The notes under the pieces were generated by a model. The model saw only the letters and a program-made list of their open reading frames with translations, made no database searches and was not told where the DNA came from. Below, piece by piece: positions 62,558 through 64,000 of a DNA stretch of 64,000 bases (positions are counted from its first letter, which is position 1; every line of letters begins with the position of its first letter). Both the position numbers and the translations under genes were made by a program. The stretch comes from Mesostigma viride (lineage: Eukaryota; Streptophyta; Mesostigmatophyceae; Mesostigmatales; Mesostigmataceae), in contig RPFO01000022.1 in the NCBI GenBank assembly GCA_009746045.1, forward strand, positions 1,612,463-1,676,462, written 5' to 3'.

Positions 62558-63313
62558 CTAAGAGGCAGAGCCGTCGTGGAAGTTGAAGGAGAAGTCGACA
62601 TCAGACCCCATAGTTTTATCCAGTATCGTCGTCACGTTAACCCCCCACTTCACCCCTGCCAGCACCTCCCTCGCTTGCCTCAGACGTTCGCATCTATCCT
62701 TATGCCTACTCCAGTCCGCACGCTGGCACTCCTCACTGCAATATCTGGCATCCCTACATCCTCTACACCACTTGATATGAGGTCCTGTTTCGCACCCACA
62801 CCCCTCCTTGGAGCACTTTCGCGTACTACGCATGCGATCCCCATCCCTCACGATCGGGTCAGAGAGCAAGAAAAAGTTCATGTTGAGGGGTACTGCCCCT
62901 ACACATGCATCAGCCCTCACGCGCAGAGAATGCGTAACATTCGGGTAAAATGCGCGCCCGTAGGTGCACCCAAGCTGAGCCCCTTCCTCTTCCCCCAACT
63001 CTATCTTTGGCCCCTTTGTAATGAACGACACCAAAAGGCGGAACTCCGTCCTTGGGTCTATGGGCACTCTTAGATCCATCTGTGGTCTGAAAAAACCCTC
63101 TTGAATACAGAAGTTCATATCAGCTAGCTGGGCGTACATAATTCTCTCCATTTGGCTGAACGAATCAAACGCCAATAAAACGGCCAAGTGGCGGCCTGTC
63201 CTCTCCTGCGCGACTCGAACTTCCTCGAATATGACACGCGACAGAAAGCGAACTTGTTTGAAAACGTTTTGAAGGACGCTTCCGTAGACTTCATTCACGA
63301 TCTCGGACTCCAT
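62558..63313 (-). CDS. MYND zinc-finger protein, 251 aa
   Basis: ATG 63313 is preceded by CCTGAAAAAG. Residues about 170-212 form a MYND finger: CSKEGC..., WCRGCRDARYCSEECQ, ADWSRHKDRC, with the expected seven Cys and one His. MYND fingers bind two zinc ions and usually a proline-rich peptide partner. The first 165 residues form a separate globular-looking region (LAVLLAFDSFSQMERIMY, MDLRVPIDPRTEFRLLVSF) that I do not recognise; no SET domain motifs are visible, so it is not a SMYD-type methyltransferase. Single exon, with A/T-rich flanks. The strongest functional call in the cluster. Confidence 0.72.
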   Translation of the reverse strand: MESEIVNEVYGSVLQNVFKQVRFLSRVIFEEVRVAQERTGRHLAVLLAFDSFSQMERIMYAQLADMNFCIQEGFFRPQMDLRVPIDPRTEFRLLVSFITKGPKIELGEEEGAQLGCTYGRAFYPNVTHSLRVRADACVGAVPLNMNFFLLSDPIVRDGDRMRSTRKCSKEGCGCETGPHIKWCRGCRDARYCSEECQRADWSRHKDRCERLRQAREVLAGVKWGVNVTTILDKTMGSDVDFSFNFHDGSAS

Positions 63314-63381
63314 CTTTTTCAGGGAAAAAACGAACAAAAAAATTCATAAACATTAATTTATTATTTTATAATAACAAGTTA

Positions 63382-63621
63382 CTATTCCTCGGAATAGTTT
63401 TTTTTTATCCATTCCACAAACGCGTTTGTCACAAACACCTTCCATGCTTTCTCAAGAACTTGTCCCCCTGATGTTTTTGAGTATTCAAACTCGTCATCCG
63501 AAGAAACCAACTCCGGCACATCCTCCGAGAGGGTCTCTAAATTGTCATCGGCTTTCCTTTTGCGCTTGTGGTTTCCGAAGCATTTTTTTTGTTCTTCTTC
63601 TGACATTTGTTCTGCAACCAT
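63382..63621 (-). CDS. Small acidic/basic ORF, 74-79 aa
   Basis: Starts at 63621, or at 63606 if the GGTTGCAG just before it is an acceptor. Basic patch HKRKRKADD, acidic middle (EDVPELVSSDDEFE) and a helical end (WKVFVTNAFVEWIKKNY). The stop is followed by TAACTTGTTATTATAAAATA, and the next ATG is 68 nt on. Could be the last exon of a gene extending beyond the window. No family recognised. Confidence 0.4.
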   Translation of the reverse strand: MVAEQMSEEEQKKCFGNHKRKRKADDNLETLSEDVPELVSSDDEFEYSKTSGGQVLEKAWKVFVTNAFVEWIKKNYSEE

Positions 63622-63699
63622 GGAGTCATTTCGAGGGGGGTGTGGTTTAACGGGTGCAGATTTAAAGTAATTTGTTTTAGGTGAACGATGGTAAAAACT

Positions 63700-63965
63700 T
63701 CATTAGATATTTTAAACGAACGAGAAGCAACAGAAACGACGGCGGGCGTAACTATCATGGGAAACTTTGATATCACAAGATCACAATGGACACGAACGCG
63801 CTGCAACTTTCACGACATATTCTTCGACATCGAAAATAAAAAAGAAACGACGGCGGGCGTAACTATCATGAAACATTGATCTTACAAGAAGCTGACGGGG
63901 ATGCAACTTTCACGACAAACACTTCGACATCGAAGATGCAAAAGAAACGACGGCGGGCGTAACTA
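63700..63965 (-). repeat. Tandem repeat with three cluster-motif copies upstream of the last ORF
   Basis: Period about 100-113 bp. Each unit has, on the minus strand, TTGTCGTGAAAGTTGCA or TGTCGTGAAAGTTGCAG, a donor-like CTTGTAAG, ATAGTTACGCCCGCCGTCGT and TTCTTTTGCATCTTCGATGT. Looks like a multiplied intron or leader, as at 58 kb. Runs to near the window edge. Confidence 0.75.
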
Positions 63966-64000
63966 TCATGGAAAGATTGAGCTTACAAGATGACAAGTTA

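Noticed and set aside
62558-63313. SMYD-type histone lysine methyltransferase
   Set aside because: MYND finger is present, but no SET-domain motifs are visible before or after it.
54567-64000. Definite integrated giant virus or polinton
   Set aside because: The compact layout is suggestive, but no hallmark gene (capsid, packaging ATPase, DNA polymerase, integrase) is recognisable in any frame.

Overview
The window is nuclear DNA of a eukaryote, most likely a microalga. Genes are split by GT-AG introns of 0.1 to 2.5 kb, introns are packed with micro- and minisatellites, and several retroelement and foldback relics are present. A GT29 sialyltransferase-like gene beside TBC1D22 and NUP107 homologues fits a green-lineage or other algal genome, but nothing here fixes the lineage. 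Splice models below were built by hand by joining conserved protein segments across phase-compatible GT/AG sites.

Layout. (1) 1-5490, plus: the 3' part of a GT29 sialyltransferase-like gene (four exons seen, 5' end outside the window). (2) 5.5-11.3 kb: a decayed non-LTR retrotransposon (endonuclease plus reverse transcriptase, many frameshifts) and several retroelement 3' tails sharing a small hairpin. (3) 11360-21111, minus: a TBC1D22-type Rab GTPase-activating protein in ten exons (556 aa), with one GC-AG intron and very large intronic tandem repeats. (4) 21.1-22.1 kb: a divergent promoter region. (5) 22062-48005, plus: a NUP107 nucleoporin homologue in 24 exons whose lengths sum to exactly 1182 codons. 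(6) 48.0-50.5 kb: three minus-strand retroelement tails, a GGGT/GGAT satellite and a decayed LINE ORF1. (7) 50.5-64 kb, minus: a compact one-way cluster of unrecognised genes. It contains a 1.88-kb tandem duplication, a large multi-exon gene with short phase-0 introns, two genes with the same Cys4-10-2His finger spacing and near-identical leaders, a MYND-finger gene and two small ORFs.

Two patterns stand out. First, tandem repeats in many introns begin as copies of the exon-end/5' splice-site junction: NUP107 introns 3, 10, 17, 20, 22 and 23, TBC1D22 intron 5, and an intron of the right-hand cluster. Second, the right-hand cluster carries about 20 copies of a 20-bp motif (core AAACGCCGGCGG-CGCAAC). 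The copies outside the 1.88-kb duplication and its edge all lie in its introns and short spacers, while its ORFs start just after an AG. This looks like introner-type, trans-spliced or viral-type organisation and is the best candidate for an undescribed system. Four apparent frameshifts in the cluster fall in G-rich tracts and may be consensus errors.
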